Shown here piece after piece: positions 49,478-61,954 of a DNA stretch of 64,000 bases. A program made the translations under genes and the position numbers. The notes under the pieces are model-generated. The model was not told where the DNA came from and made no database searches. It worked only from the letters and a program-made list of their open reading frames with translations. The stretch is taken from NCBI GenBank assembly GCA_024760905.1, contig CM045733.1, positions 69,477,001 through 69,541,000 of the forward strand, read 5' to 3'. Position 1 is the stretch's first letter. Each line of letters opens with the position of its first letter. This DNA is from Plotosus lineatus (lineage: Eukaryota > Chordata > Actinopteri > Siluriformes > Plotosidae).

Positions 49478-50914
49478 TGATGACATATACATATTATAAC
49501 AATTCATTTATTTGTACCAACAGTTCCAAGAGTAAAAAGTGAGATGAATATTTTAAGGTGTAGAATCCTTTTCGATGGTTCATACTCTTTGATTAGCTCT
49601 GTCTATATGGCCAAGACTTGTAATGTGGCTGTAAAATTCTGGCTTAGAGCTTTTTGCTGTGTCAGCGGCTTTTGCTTTCCAATTAGCCAGCAGCTCGTCT
49701 CTCTGGGGAATCCGCTCACTTGTGCCTGCCAAAGCTCCCATATGAATGCGTGTGTAAACCACGCCTGACATGCTATCTGCTTAATAAGCTCCTCCAATCA
49801 GTCTCTGTCAGCCATCCCACCATCACTAAGGAAGAAACCAGGTAAGACGCACTGCCGAATGCCTGTATCACACTGGGCTATCCCTGAGTGCTACATGCTT
49901 TCTGTGCCGAGAAACACCTTATTTAGGTAATGTAGGTTTATAATTAGTAAGATGAGTCAATCCATGTCTTAATTCAGGAAAAGCACTGGGTGGTGCAGGC
50001 TTCAGTAGGTTTTCAGGACCAATATTGGAAGCCACTGGCACCCAATAAGGCACATCTAATTTCTAAAGCAGTTATGTTGAATGATTTGCTTTGAATGAAT
50101 GTGTAAAATTATTTACTCCAGTGTGCAGCAGCGAGACCATAGATTAATAACCCATTGAATTCCAATGCTGATATGTTCTCTCGACAGATATGAGAAGCAG
50201 CAGCTTATGGTACATGTCTACGCTTTTTGCTTACAGAACAGGAACATAATAAAGTGCAAAATACAATACTGATCAAAAGTTTTGGATCACCTTTTTTCTA
50301 CATTTTAACTGAAATGCGCACAATTTAATGCGTACTCAGTGTACTCGGAAATAGAAGCAGATGAAGAAATGTTTAGCACACGTGAGTTCAGGCAAATTTG
50401 AGCTAAGTCCAGAATTAGAGAAAAGTTAAATATTTCGGATGAATACTGGTCTATATCCAAATAGAGGTCCAATTTTGACATACTTCACTATTGCACTGAG
50501 ATATTTCACTGATTTTCTTTTGCAACAGTGGGCCAAATTTCAAAATCCAAAATGGAGGCACGCATTTCAGAAAAAAACATGCCTGAAAAAGAAGTTCTTC
50601 AGTTCATAGAAGTCTTGGAAAACAAGTATTACTTTATATAAGACAACACTGCATCTGAGTGTTAGTATTTAACTGAGCGTTATTTATTAATTTCTATAGT
50701 ATTGCTACATTTCCTGGATATTTGGACTTATAACACTTTTGCATTGGAAAATTACATTTCAATCAGGGTTTGTTACAGTTCAAGTCCAAAATATCAAATT
50801 TTGCCAAAAATTCCAAAGTACCAGCAATTTAAGCTGAAAGAAAGTAAGAGAATTATTCGGTGGGACTGAAAGCATTTAAATATGAATCATACCAATTTTG
50901 AGAATTCAGGACAG

Positions 50915-51250
50915 TATTGGCCTGGTGGTAAAGAGCGCTGGACTGCTGATCCTAAGGTTGGGGGTTCGAATCCCACTCTCCTTAAGGTTGTCACTGTCCC
51001 TCCCCAGTGCAGCTAACTGGGTTATCAAAGGCCGGCCATGTCTCTCACTGTCTATAGTGAGATGTAAAAGAACCATTGCTGACTTTTGTCAAGAGAAGCT
51101 GCATAGCCGTCAGCGTGTCTCTGCCCCTTGTTAAAGGGTTGTGTCAGGAGGGGCATCTGACATAAAAACCTATGCCAAATAAAACATGTGAATCAGATGA
51201 TTTGCAGTGGTGACCCCAAAAAAGGGAAAAAGCCGAAACGAAAAGAAGAC
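50915..51250 (+). mobile_element. SINE, head 1 with RTE-type tail, near full length
   Basis: Head TTGGCCTGGTGGTAAAGAGC with B box GGTTCGAATCCC, body AGTGCAGCTAACTGGGTTAT, then GGGTTGTGTCAGGAGGGGCA and GATGATTTGCAGTGGTGACC, ending AAAAAGCCGAAACGAAAAG. Confidence 0.85.
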
Positions 51251-51757
51251 AATGTCTGAAAATTCACAAAAATGAACTTAGACCACTGCTAATCTTACGG
51301 GCTCAATTACTCTGAAATTATGACACATTAAAGTCTCCACCTTTGCAGGTATTCCAGCAGAACACATTTGCGGTGCCTTTCCGTTTAATGTTCTGTTTGC
51401 TTGATCCCAAACCAGCTCCATGGAGTGCAAGTCTGGAGACTGTGCTGCCCTTCCCTGTGCTCATGGCTATGCCAATGTGTGTGTGATGTAAGCCGATACC
51501 TATAACCATATGCACACAACTAGAAGTTGACCTTGCATTGTGCAGAGTTTTTGAGAAAAAAAAAAAATACAAACTTAACGTTACAGTTGCAAAGGTTTTC
51601 ACCCCCCAAACCGAGACAATGTGCTTTTATGTTACACATTTAAAAATGGAATTTTAAATGAAAATCCTTGTAAGTGAAAATGGAATTAAAAGTTTTGCTG
51701 TTCTGCCCAGTCTTCTGACATTTGCCATAATAACAACACCATGACTCACTCATCTCA

Positions 51758-52048
51758 TTCAATTGCTGAACTGTTTAATCCTCCTAGGGTCACGGCAAGG
51801 TGGGGCGAAGGCGGATATGCCGTGAACAGCTTGCCAGACCATCGCCAGGCTATTACACCCACACACAACCATTCACACTCACACTCACACTCACAACTAA
51901 AGGCAAATTTGGACCAGCCTATTGTGCATGTCTTTGGAATGTGGGAGTTAATTGGTGTTCCCAGAGGAACGCTATTGCCGAGCCTTTGTACTCAAACTCG
52001 AGACCTTCTTGCTATGAGGTGGATGTGCTAACCACTACAACACATAGT
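51758..52048 (-). mobile_element. SINE, head 2 with L2-type tail
   Basis: The tail is degraded (GGGGCGAAGGCGGATATGCC). The body has CACACACAACCATTCACACT and the head is reversed as CTTCTTGCTATGAGGTGGAT, GTGCTAACCACTACAAC. Confidence 0.65.
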
Positions 52049-52837
52049 AAAAACAGCTAGGGTAAAATAAGTCAGGGAACTGAGGTTAAAAATTGCTCAG
52101 GAAAAGTACACAGGGATAAGGAGGGAGGTACGAAGGCAAATGATAAGTTTGCTTCTTGTATTAAATACTTATAGTAAAGAATATTTAGACCACATTCTGG
52201 AAGTGTGATAGCAACTTTGTGGATGTGATATTTTACTATTAATATATTCTTGTCTACTGTTAGACCATTTTAAATGAATTGTAGTACTGTACTTAAATAT
52301 TTCAAATCCAACACATTGATGCCTCTATTGTTATACCTTGTGTATTGCTTTGAGTGGGTGCGTACCATATATTTTCATATTTGCACCGCGTTAATATGGG
52401 TGTGTTGTTGAATGGATTGGACCATTCAGGGAGCTTGCTGAAGTACTGCAAAATGAAAATGGGCAGTGCTATTTTCAAACTTATTTGTGCATTACCACCT
52501 ACAGTGACAAAATGGTGCAGAGACTTTAAGTGCAGCCTTACAACCCAGTTTCATGGATGTTCATTCTTTATGTCCACCACTTCAGCATAAATGGGCTACT
52601 TTCCCCAAATACCAACTAAATCTCCTGAAGTGAATTGAGTTATCAGGAACAGTACTTGTAATCAACTCTGTGGCTGTGGGTTCACACACAGATCTTTTAT
52701 GAAGTATTGTTATTGGCAAGAGTGTCATGGATGAGATTCTGAGGGCAGAAAAATTGTATGCGGTCTTAAATGGCAAGGTACATATATAAATGACATTAAA
52801 ATTAATTTAGCCCTAAACAGGAATCATCATCATCATC

Positions 52838-54190
52838 ATCATCTTCCGCATCTTCCGGGGTCGGTTTGTGGGGGCAGTAACCTAAGCAAAAAGGCCCAGC
52901 CATCCCTCTCTCTAGCCACTTCCTCCAGCTATTCCGGGGGGGGGGGGGGCACCGAGGTGTTCTCAGACAAGCCGAGAAACATAGTCCCTCCAGCGTGTTC
53001 TAGATTAACCCCAGGGTCTCTCCCGGTTGGACATGTCCGAAACACAACACCAGGGAGTCGTTACGGAGGCATTCTGACCAGATGCCTGAGTCACCTCAAC
53101 TGGCCCCTCTCAATGCGGAGGAGCAGCGGATCTACTCCGAGCTCTCCCCGGATGGTAGAGCTTCTCACCTTATCTCCAAGGGAGAACCCCGCCACCCGGC
53201 AAAGGAAGCTCATTTCAGCCGCTTGTATCTGCGACCTTGTTCTTCCAGTCACTACCCAAAGCTTGTGACCATAAGTGAGGGTTGGAACGTAGATCGACTG
53301 GTACATTGAGAGCTTCGCCTTGCGGCTCAGCTCCTTCTTCATCACGACAGACCGGTACAGGCTCCGTTTAGCAGCAGAGGCTGCAGCGATCCGTCTGTCG
53401 ATCTCTCGATCCATCCTTCCCTCACTCGTGAACAACACCCCAAGATACTTCACTTGGGACAGGACCTCATTCCCGACCTGGAGGGTGCATTCTACCCTTA
53501 TCTGACTGAGACCGTTGCCTCAGACTTAGAGGTGCTGATTCTCATCGCGGCCGCTTCGCACTTGACTGCGAATCGCTCCAATGAGAGCTGAGGTCCCAGC
53601 TTGATGAAGCCAAAAGGGCAACATCATGAGCAAAAAGCAGAGACGAGATCCAATGGCCACCAAACCAGAACCCCTCAACACCTCGGCTGCGCCTAGAAAT
53701 TCTTTCCATAAAAATTATGAACAGAATCGGTGACGAAGGACAGCCTTGGTGGACTCCAACCCTCACCGGAAACGAATTCGACCTGTTGTTACCAATACTG
53801 TCGTGGTGGGAGTGTTTGCGTAGGACCCAAGGATGCAGGAGACCGAAGGAAGGTTCAACGATTTATTAAACGTTCAGAACTGGAAATCGCTAGAAAACGC
53901 AGAATGGCAGGAACTGGTCGTGCACGAAGCGCGGGCCAGGGATCAGAGAGAACGTCGAGGAACAGAGTCACTGGAATCAATCTTCTGACAGCGGAGGGAA
54001 GCATGCCGCTCCCATTTATAGCTGGCTGCTGCTGATCGCTGATTAGGACCAGGTGTGCTCCGCTCCGAAACTCCTCTACCGGCGACCGCCACGCCCCTCG
54101 CCCGCACCTGCAATGAACTGAGGAAAGGTTAGTGTCTTCAGCCAGCACAGACCATGACAAATACGGACCAAACTCTGGCCTGTAGCAATG
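52838..54190 (-). mobile_element. CR1/L2/Rex1-like LINE fragment split by a solo LTR
   Basis: On the minus strand it encodes reverse transcriptase palm to C terminus: VGVHQGCPSSPILFI, then FAHDVALLASSSWD, FTSEGRMDREIDRRIAAASA and LSMYQSIYVPTLTYGHKLWV. The catalytic FADD motif reads FAHD, so the palm is dead. A 361-bp LTR interrupts it at 53799; LINE sequence resumes at 54160 with AATACGGACCAAACTCTGGC. Confidence 0.8.
53799..54159 (-). mobile_element. Solo LTR of an LTR retrotransposon, 5-bp target duplication
   Basis: It starts TGTCGTGGTGG and ends ACCATGACA (TG...CA), with direct repeats AATAC at 53794-53798 and 54160-54164. On the minus strand a TATAAA (complement of 54015-54020) precedes an AATAAA (complement of 53862-53867), giving transcription polarity. 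No internal coding region remains, as expected after LTR-LTR recombination. Confidence 0.85.
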
Positions 54191-55129
54191 GGATTATAGA
54201 AGTTAATTGTTTATTTACACAGTTAGAAGCAATAGCAGTGTTATTATAATACTACAATTGGATCATATTTTGTTATCATGTTTACCCAGTTAAAATTAAT
54301 CATTCTCAGTGCATCCTAAGAAATACTTTGGGAACCTTTTGCAATAATTTGTACTTTCTGTCACAACCTTTTTAGGTCCTAGCAAAATATGTGATTGGCC
54401 ATTGGGTTTCAAATTCATTTACAAACATTGTTCTTTCTTTTGTCTGATCATGCTTCCAACCATCTAACCCAGCCACTGGGTGTGGGGCCATAAGATCAAT
54501 TTTTGGTTCACGATCTTTAGGAAACTTGGTGGATTTGTGATGATTACGCTGATTGTGTGGAAATTTTTGACAGTCAACAATTTTGCTGTGATTATTATTT
54601 GCATGTTGATTTGATGGCAGTTGATAGAATGTGAAATGATAGAATGTGAGAATTGCAGTAAAGCTTAACAGACCTTAATAGACCTTGACGCACTTTTATA
54701 GGGGATCTTGATGAACTTGGAAACACAATTCCTTCAAGTATCATTTCTTGGATCATGTTCTCCTTGTGCTTGCAAACTCCACACAGAAACATACTTGCTG
54801 AGTCTAGGACTCAAACCCAGGAGCTTCTCACTGTGAGGCAGACATGTTCACCACTGTGCCACTGTGCTACACCTCTCTGACTTTATGTTTTTGGCATATA
54901 TTACAACAGGTTAATTCCAGGTCAGAGCTTTTCTATGACATGATTTGATGATAAAATTCTTTTGTATTAAAAGCATCTATTAAAAAAGTTACTGGCACCA
55001 ATATTGCCATTTACATTACATTATAAACTCAGAGAGTGAGATAATCAATGCTAAGTACATGTAAAGCCTGAAATATTTCTGGGTTATCTTATATTGCATC
55101 AGTCAAAAACTATACATCCACAAATTGTG

Positions 55130-55276
55130 ATCTCTCTCTCTCTCGCTCTCTCTCTCGCTCTGTCTCTCTCTCTCTCCCTCCCCACGTATGTCTGTCTTTT
55201 TCTCAATAGTGGTTTCCATGGTGACAGCTGTGCGCTGCAGATATTCTACTCTGAGTGAAAGAGGTGTTTCTAGAGC

Positions 55277-55320
<44 letters not shown>

Positions 55321-55914
55321 AAACACACATTCTCACATAAACTCATTCACACCATACATTTACAGAAATATATGCACTGCTGTGAACACAGATGTTCATA
55401 ATGACATAATGCACCTGTTGTCAATATCTTTGGTCATTTTTCTGTTAAACACACAGATATACGGTATACGTTCTCTATCGGGTCCAATTCTGTCGTGTCA
55501 TTTGTACCAATGGAAGGCAGTATTTTTCCAGACTCTATTCCTGCATGTTAATTACCTATTAAAGCAGTTAAATAAGGCAGGAATAGATAGGTGAAGATAG
55601 AATAGAGAGAAAGATTTTGTTGATGCCAATGTGAAGATGAGAGAACAAATGAAAGGGTGAGGTGTGTACTTGTGTGTAAGAAGGTGCGAAATTAGTATGT
55701 GAATATAAAACTCAAATGGAATGTGCATATATTTATGTATAAACTGTGTGTCTCTGTGTATGTGTGTGTGTGTGTGTGTGTTTGAGAGAGAGAGAAAGCG
55801 GGAGAGAGAGAGAGAGAAAGCAAGCGAGAGAGAGAAACAGACAGTAAGAGAGAGACAGAGAGAGAGAAACAGAAAGAGGAGGGAGAAAATGAGAGAGAAA
55901 TTGTCAGAGAGGGA

Positions 55915-55950
<36 letters not shown>

Positions 55951-56160
55951 AAATCAGCTGACCTTGAGAAAGAAGCACTGTATGGAAGGTTTAGACAACT
56001 TTGTGTGTGCGTGCGCGTTTATGTGTGTGTGTGTGTGTGTGTTTGTGTGTGTGTGTTTGTGTGTGTGTGTTTGTGTTTGTGTGTGTGTGTGTGTGTGTGT
56101 TTGTGTGTGTGTATGCAGGACTATGCAGTGTAGATCAAGACTTGCAGCATCTCTCGGCAT

Positions 56161-56211
<51 letters not shown>

Positions 56212-56215
56212 AACT
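55130..56215 (+). repeat. Cluster of (TC)n, (GA)n, (TG)n and (CA)n repeats
   Basis: TC tracts at 55130-55176 and 55281-55317, GA/TG at 55758-55950, TG at 56000-56112, TC/CA at 56161-56206. Long open frames through here are repeat artefacts. Confidence 0.9.
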
Positions 56216-56366
56216 TCTTTTTATGGTGATCATATCTACCAGAATGTTCAATAAATTTAAACAAATGCATAAATACACAAAGTAAAATTCTGTCTTAATG
56301 ACTAATTATGAATTTGTTCACGAGCACATTTTTTCCACCCATTAAGATTTTTTGTATTTAAATACT

Positions 56367-56413
<47 letters not shown>

Positions 56414-56436
56414 ATGTATATATATATATATATATA

Positions 56437-56842
56437 GGCGTAGGCCTCCGTCAGTCCCGAAGGACTATGGCTGCGCTCTGGCCAGTATCCCGACTGGTGA
56501 TACTCCTCAGTGCGCAGAGCCCGGGTAGGGAGTAATGAGGGACAGGCTGTTACCCAAGCAGCAAGTCCCCCCCTGTCTCGGCGCCACCGGAAGGATCCAA
56601 TGGAAGGGCAAATGCCGATACGACTGGGTTCCAGTGCCGCTGCAGGAGAGAAACTACGGTCAATTTAGAACGGCCAATTAACCTACAGTGCACGTCTTTG
56701 GATTGCGGGGGGAAACCGGAGCACCCGGAGGAAACCCGCACAAGCACGGGGAGAACATGCAAACTCCACACAGAAACGCCCAGGCCGGGAATCGAACCCG
56801 GGCCTTCTTGCTGTGAGGCGGACGTGCTAACCACTACGCCAC

Positions 56843-56846
<4 letters not shown>
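56437..56846 (-). mobile_element. SINE, head 2 with an unassigned tail, inserted in (TA)n
   Basis: The minus-strand head CACGGTGGCGTAGTGGTTAG and B box GGTTCGATTCCC are well kept, and the body ends TTCTAAATTGACCGTAG. The next 190 bases are unlike the L2-type tail and finish CCTTCGGGACTGACGGAGGC. (TA)n flanks both ends (56375-56436 and 56847-56876). Confidence 0.8.
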
Positions 56847-56882
<36 letters not shown>

Positions 56883-57794
56883 TCATGTAATCTGACTAAC
56901 AATTCTCATTCACACTATTTCTAGTTGTTATATACAAAAAAACCAGTATGCGGATCATTTAAATTAAAAACTTTACTCAAATATCTTTGATGCACTAATG
57001 TTTGCACATTTATTATAAAATCCACAAATACTGTGGTGATATATCCTTCATAGCAGCACTTCATATTAGTAGAGGCATCTCTGTGATAGAATACTGATAG
57101 TATAATAATATACTGTATTACTGTATACGTAATATTTATTGAACTGAAATCGACGGTGAGGGTCTACAGGAAACCCCCCCAAAAGCTTTGCATTTGAGCA
57201 AAAAGTTTGACTGTGAATAAAGCTACAAATCATTTGGTTTTTTTTCAGAAAGCGGTTCTAAACCTTTAACAACGCCAACCACAAAAGCACATAAACCTTA
57301 ATCAACCCGCCCATTAAACATACAGTATATAATGAACACTGGTAATCAGGAGAGAAAAGGCAGACACAGTTGGAAATACAGCTTTACAAAGACCTTACGC
57401 TGATTAGGGAAGTATCTGTTTAATCAGCTTTTCACAAAACTCATATTTTCAAAGGATGCATGAATATCATTCCACTTAAATCTGCATTGGCAGAAACTAT
57501 GTAAAATCTCACAGGTTTTTACAATTTTTGGTTATGGATGTAAAATCGCACTGCAAATCAGTCATTGACATCCAGTCTTTGAATTTTTGCATTTGATCAA
57601 TACTGTAACCATAAAACTCTTAAAAAAAAACCCCAACCAAGCAAAAGAAAAAACCCCCAAAATACTTCTACATGAATATGAATACCAGTAACATTATTAT
57701 AGGATGGCATGCATTGCTCTGGGTGCCCCAGTCCCCCCATAGTCCCCCCCCCATAGTCCAAAGAAATTGCCATTGCCATGAGCGTGAATATGAA

Positions 57795-57932
57795 TGGTTG
57801 TGTGTGAATAGGTGTGTGTTAGCTGTACGATGGACTGGCGAGCTGTTCAGTGTGTTCCCTGCTTTTTCCCAGAGGGGGCTGCAGCCTCCCTGTGTAGGAT
57901 TAAGCATTTTTGGCAAATGGATGGGATTAATG
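57795..57932 (+). mobile_element. SINE tail fragment, L2-type
   Basis: GTACGATGGACTGGCGAGCT, GCTGCAGCCTCCCTGTG and GGATTAAGCATTTTTGGC match the tail order of head-2 SINEs. Confidence 0.55.
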
Positions 57933-58290
57933 GATGAGATACAGGATTATCTCTTGAAAATAAAATGTAATTGGCCACAATGTCTTTTGTAAACCATTTG
58001 CTTACTCTTGTATGCATTTATCACTGTCATCTGCACCTATGGTGTGAAAATATTGCCATTTTGAGGTAAATGAGCACACAGAACACCTGATCTCACACTT
58101 TTCCACTTTCTATGAATTGTTTTTTCACTCCCAAGTTATAATGTATGCACCAGATTATTCCTTCAGCCACTTCCCTTGTTATTGTTAACTGACGTACAGA
58201 TACAAGATACAATATAAGTGAGTTGGGACACTCAAGCTGTGAGCTGGGGTGGTTTCCCCAGGAAATTTTGGTAACCAATGATAGTGGATG

Positions 58291-58622
58291 GCCTGGTACC
58301 TTCCGAGTTGTAGTACGACTCTTGGCGACCTGCCATGAAGGATAACGCCTTGATTATCATCTTCATGGAGGTTTTCTTGGCAAGAATAGTGCAGTGGCTT
58401 GCTATTGCCTTGTGCACGATGCGAACCTACAGGCAATTTAGAACAGCCAGTTAGCCTACTGTGCATGTTTTTGAACCGTGGGAGGAAACTGGAGTACTCA
58501 GAGGAAACCCACGCAAGCACGGGGAGAACATGCAAACGCCGCACAGAAACGCCCAGGCCAGGAATCAAACCCAGGCCTTCGTGCTATGAGGCGGATGTCC
58601 TAACCACTACGCCACCGTGCCG
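58291..58622 (-). mobile_element. SINE, head 2 with a BovB-like tail, imperfect target duplication
   Basis: The minus-strand head GGCGGCACGGTGGCGTAGTG and body match other head-2 copies up to TTCTAAATTGCCTGTAGG. The tail then reads CAAGGCAATAGCAAGCCACT, ATTCTTGCCAAGAAAACCTC, CATGGCAGGTCGCCAAGAGT and CGTACTACAACTCGG. That order (GGCAATGGCA, CTCTTGCC, GAAAA, GTCGC-AAGAGTCG, CGACT) is the layout of the BovB/RTE 3' tail used by ruminant and squamate SINEs. CCAATGATARTKGATG flanks both sides (14 of 16 identical). Confidence 0.75.
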
Positions 58623-59221
58623 CCAATGATAATTGATGATGGAAGCTAAAATCCATAGTATACTCACTAATGAATAGACCCCTTGAAAAAACATTATCCT
58701 TACTGAATAATGTTTGAATCAAACTTGCTTGATTTGATTTGATTTAAACATGTTTTATTCATTTAAGAAAAGGTTTGGGCACAAATTGTCAAACTTAATA
58801 AAGCCCTCTCCAGAAATGAATTGTACCATACGCTATCATCACCATGCTTTAAAACTGAAACATAAACCACAGAAACCTCATTTTAGTTTGCTTTTCTTGT
58901 GTCAACACACAGTACAGGGATGCCAAACAACCTCTGTCCCAAAAAAGGTGACTCAAAAAAAATCCTCCAACATTTCAAAGGTAAATTAATATGTTTAAAG
59001 ATTATCAAATTATTATTCATGCATGCAGATAATGAACAAACTATTCATTGAATGAACTGTATTTAAAGAAGTTTCATGTGTGCACACGATACTCTGGTTA
59101 TCTTTAATTTTTTTTTGTTTGTTTGTTTTTAATTTATCTTTGAAATGTGTGAGTTTTTTTGCAGTTACACACTGTTTTTAATAAATAGTTGCATAAGCTT
59201 AAAGACATACTTAAAGCATCA

Positions 59222-59544
59222 ATGGCAGTGGTGGCTTAGTGCCTATGGTGATGGGTTAGTGATCTAAAAGTCAGCAGTTCAATTCCTGCCATCACCACTG
59301 TTGGGCCCTTGAATGAGGCTCTTAATGGTCAGTTGGGCAGCTGTAGCCTAATGGTTAGAGAAGCGGTTTTGGGACCAAAAGGTCACGGTTCGATTCTGGA
59401 ACAAGCAAGAAAAATGTGTGGCAGCGGGGGAGTGAGCAGCTTCCTGTGCGCCACATAGATGGCTGAAGCACCCGTGACCAAGGCACCTAACCCCTAACTG
59501 CACTCTGGGTGACCCCAATGTGTATGTGACAGCCCACTGCTCCA

Positions 59545-59576
<32 letters not shown>

Positions 59577-59690
59577 CGTATCCTGTTTACAAGTGTGTGT
59601 GCTCACTTTGGGTGGGCTAAATGCAGAGAAAAGGATTTCCTTTATGGGATTAATACAGGATAACAAAATCAAATGAATAAAAAAAAAATT
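59222..59690 (+). mobile_element. Composite SINE with two tRNA-like heads in tandem
   Basis: The first head (GGCAGTGGTGGCTTAGTGCC, B box GTTCAATTCC) runs to about 59325. A second starts at 59335 (GGGCAGCTGTAGCCTAATGG, B box GGTTCGATTC) and continues into a body with a (TG)n and the tail GGGCTAAATGCAGAGAAAAG, then an A-rich end. Confidence 0.65.
59546..59579 (+). repeat. (TG)n microsatellite
   Basis: About 14 TG units in the composite SINE. Confidence 0.9.
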
Positions 59691-59897
59691 ATACAAAGGT
59701 AATTGTAAGTGGCTCTGGAATGTTGTAAATGACACACTGTGATGGAGCACGTTTTATGTACATTTCCATGAGGCATAGCATTAAAATCTGATTCAAAAAG
59801 ACGCTGTGAACTAATCCCTGCATAGCTCTTTTCATTGGATGTGGAGCTTCCCCTGTAATGGTTAAAATGTACATAAAAAATATAGTTTCAGTTTAAT

Positions 59898-60228
59898 CAT
59901 TTATTTTGTGAACCTCTTAATCCTAATTAGAGTCCCGAGGAGGCTGGCGCCCATCTCAGCCAACTCTGGGCAAGGGCAGGGTACATCCCGGACAGCTCAC
60001 AAGGCCATCACAGAGCCAACACTCACACAACCATTTATACACTCAAATCTAGGGTTTGCTTGGAACAGCCAATTAACCTATTCTGCATGTTTTTTTGACT
60101 GTGGGAGGATAACGAAGTACCCGGAGGAAACACAAACACGCAAACATGGGGAGAACATGCCAACTCCACACAGAAACGCTCGAGCTGGGAATCAAACCCA
60201 GGACCTTCTTGCTGTGAGACGGACATGT
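59898..60228 (-). mobile_element. SINE, head 2 with L2-type tail, head truncated
   Basis: TCTTAATCCTAATTAGAGTC, CCCATCTCAGCCAACTCTGG and GGGAGAACATGCCAACTCCA are present. The element stops at GTGAGACGGACATG, where a short TA/CA tract begins. Confidence 0.75.
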
Positions 60229-60250
60229 TTTATATATATATACACACACA

Positions 60251-60380
60251 CAGTGGGCCCTCGATATTCGCGGGGGTTCGGTTCCGGCCTCTCTCGCGAA
60301 CGAAGATAATCCGCAAGTTCTGCACCCGGAAGTAAAATCCCATGTATCATATTACATGTGCGAATGAGCAACCGGAAGTA
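60251..60380 (+). mobile_element. Tigger-like left-end fragment
   Basis: CAGTGGGCCCTCGATATTCG and CGGGGGTTCGGTTCCGGCC are typical of a Tigger terminus. It is truncated where a second element (60386) begins. Confidence 0.5.
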
Positions 60381-60385
60381 AAATA

Positions 60386-61115
60386 CAGTCGGCCCCAATT
60401 TACGAAGACCCCTTTGTTCGAAATCCCCGGATTACGAAAAACATTTTCTTGAGTTTCCGTCTCCGAAATACGAAACAACCCCCTCTTACGAAAAGAAATT
60501 CAAAATTCAAACGTGCCAATCAAAATTTCACATGACGCGCGAGTTGCTCTCTCATTGGCTGTCTCTCAACATCCCGCCCCGCTGGCCTCCCAGATAGACA
60601 CAGAAGGAAGCTTCACTTTTTAGTTTTTAGTTTAGTTTTATAAGTTGTTTAATTCAGTAAAATGTTTAATAAATGTGGGCGCATTTGAGCTGATCTGGAA
60701 TTCCGATCCCTCAAGGAATCAAATTAAAGTTGAGTTTGTCAAGTAGGGAATGCGTTTGAATTCACGTCTTGTGGGCGTGAGAAGGAGATAGAGCGAGAGA
60801 GAGAGAGAGAGAGAGAGAGGTGTGTGTGTGTGTGTGTTAATAAAAAATGTTTAATAATGGTTTAATTAATAAATATGTTAATAAAATTGTTTAATGGTTT
60901 AATAAATAATTTTCTTTTACTTTAACACATATTTCATACAAAATTGGTGTACTTTTATCATTTTTAAAGGGTTTATGGGTTTTATCCAGTCCAAGGACTG
61001 GAGACTTGGAACAAATTAGGCGTTTAACTGGTAAGCTGCGACCCCTACTTATGAAATCCCCACATTACGAAAATGGCTCTGGAATGGGTTAATTTCGTAA
61101 GTTGGGGGCCGACTG
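60386..61115 (+). mobile_element. Tigger-like element family B, complete copy
   Basis: The ends CAGTCGGCCCCAATTTACGA and TTCGTAAGTTGGGGGCCGAC, then TG, are inverted repeats flanked by TA (60384-60385, 61116-61117). The interior shares CATTGGCTGTC and ACATCCCGCCCCGCTGGCC with family A, but the termini differ (CAGTCGGCC against CAGTGGTACC). Confidence 0.82.
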
Positions 61116-61454
61116 TACTATGTATCTATTACATGCGCTAAAATATGCTTCTTAAACACATTCTATAGACAGTCTTACTCATTAGTACAGTATTAATGTA
61201 GTAAAATATAGTAATGATTAAGAAAAACTTTTCAATTTTTACTGTTATATTTATTGTTGATAAAATATAGACATCATACAGCATATACTGTTGTAAAGCA
61301 CTCGTTTTAAAGTCTTTTTCAATTATTATTTCAGTACAGTATCTAAGTTAATGTTTGTGTGTGAGATTTTATGTTCTGTAGCATGTTTAACAAACAATAC
61401 CAAAAGGATAAACTTTATTACGCTTCATGTCCTTTTACATTGAAATTGGAGTGA

Positions 61455-61800
61455 CGTCTTGGAGTGACGTCTCCAAGATGGCGCTGCCTAGAGGGCAACT
61501 TTGCGGAGTTCTCAGAGTCAAATTGTTTCTTTGTTTGTTTTAATTTGTTTTATTTGTTGTTTTGTTTGTTCATGTTTTGCACGATGCTCGTCTATGACCT
61601 GTCGGCCCTACTATAGCTATGAGATTGGAGTCTTCAACTCCTATCCTGAGCTAATATGTTATGGTAGCTCAATGCTAGCTGCACCACGGCTAACAATAAG
61701 CCCAGGCAGGAAGAGGCCGAACGACGACTCTGGTGCTTGGGATCGCAGGGGATGAAGGCCGTGTAGCCGGCTGGTGCAATTGCCTCGTCGGGTGTAATCT
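61455..61800 (+). mobile_element. Possible LINE 5' end fragment with YY1-like motif
   Basis: TCCAAGATGGCGCTGCC at about 61470 resembles the YY1 site at the 5' end of many LINEs. An 84-codon open frame follows (61501-61755) with a hydrophobic start (SLFVLICFICCFVCSCFA) and a basic stretch. It runs into (TA)n at 61803. Family not assigned; it could be an unrelated repeat. Confidence 0.3.
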
Positions 61801-61954
61801 ACTATATATATATATATATATATACACTAAAACAATTATTAACCTCAGGCTCAGTGGATAACTCGAACTTGAATACTTCCCTCTATGGTCCCTCTTGAGG
61901 ACTATTCAGCCGCCTGCACCTGGTAATAATAATTGGTAATCAAACTGCAACTTA

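Noticed and set aside
55721..56254. 177-codon open frame
   Set aside because: It is made almost entirely of GA, TG and CA repeats, which lack stops in many frames.
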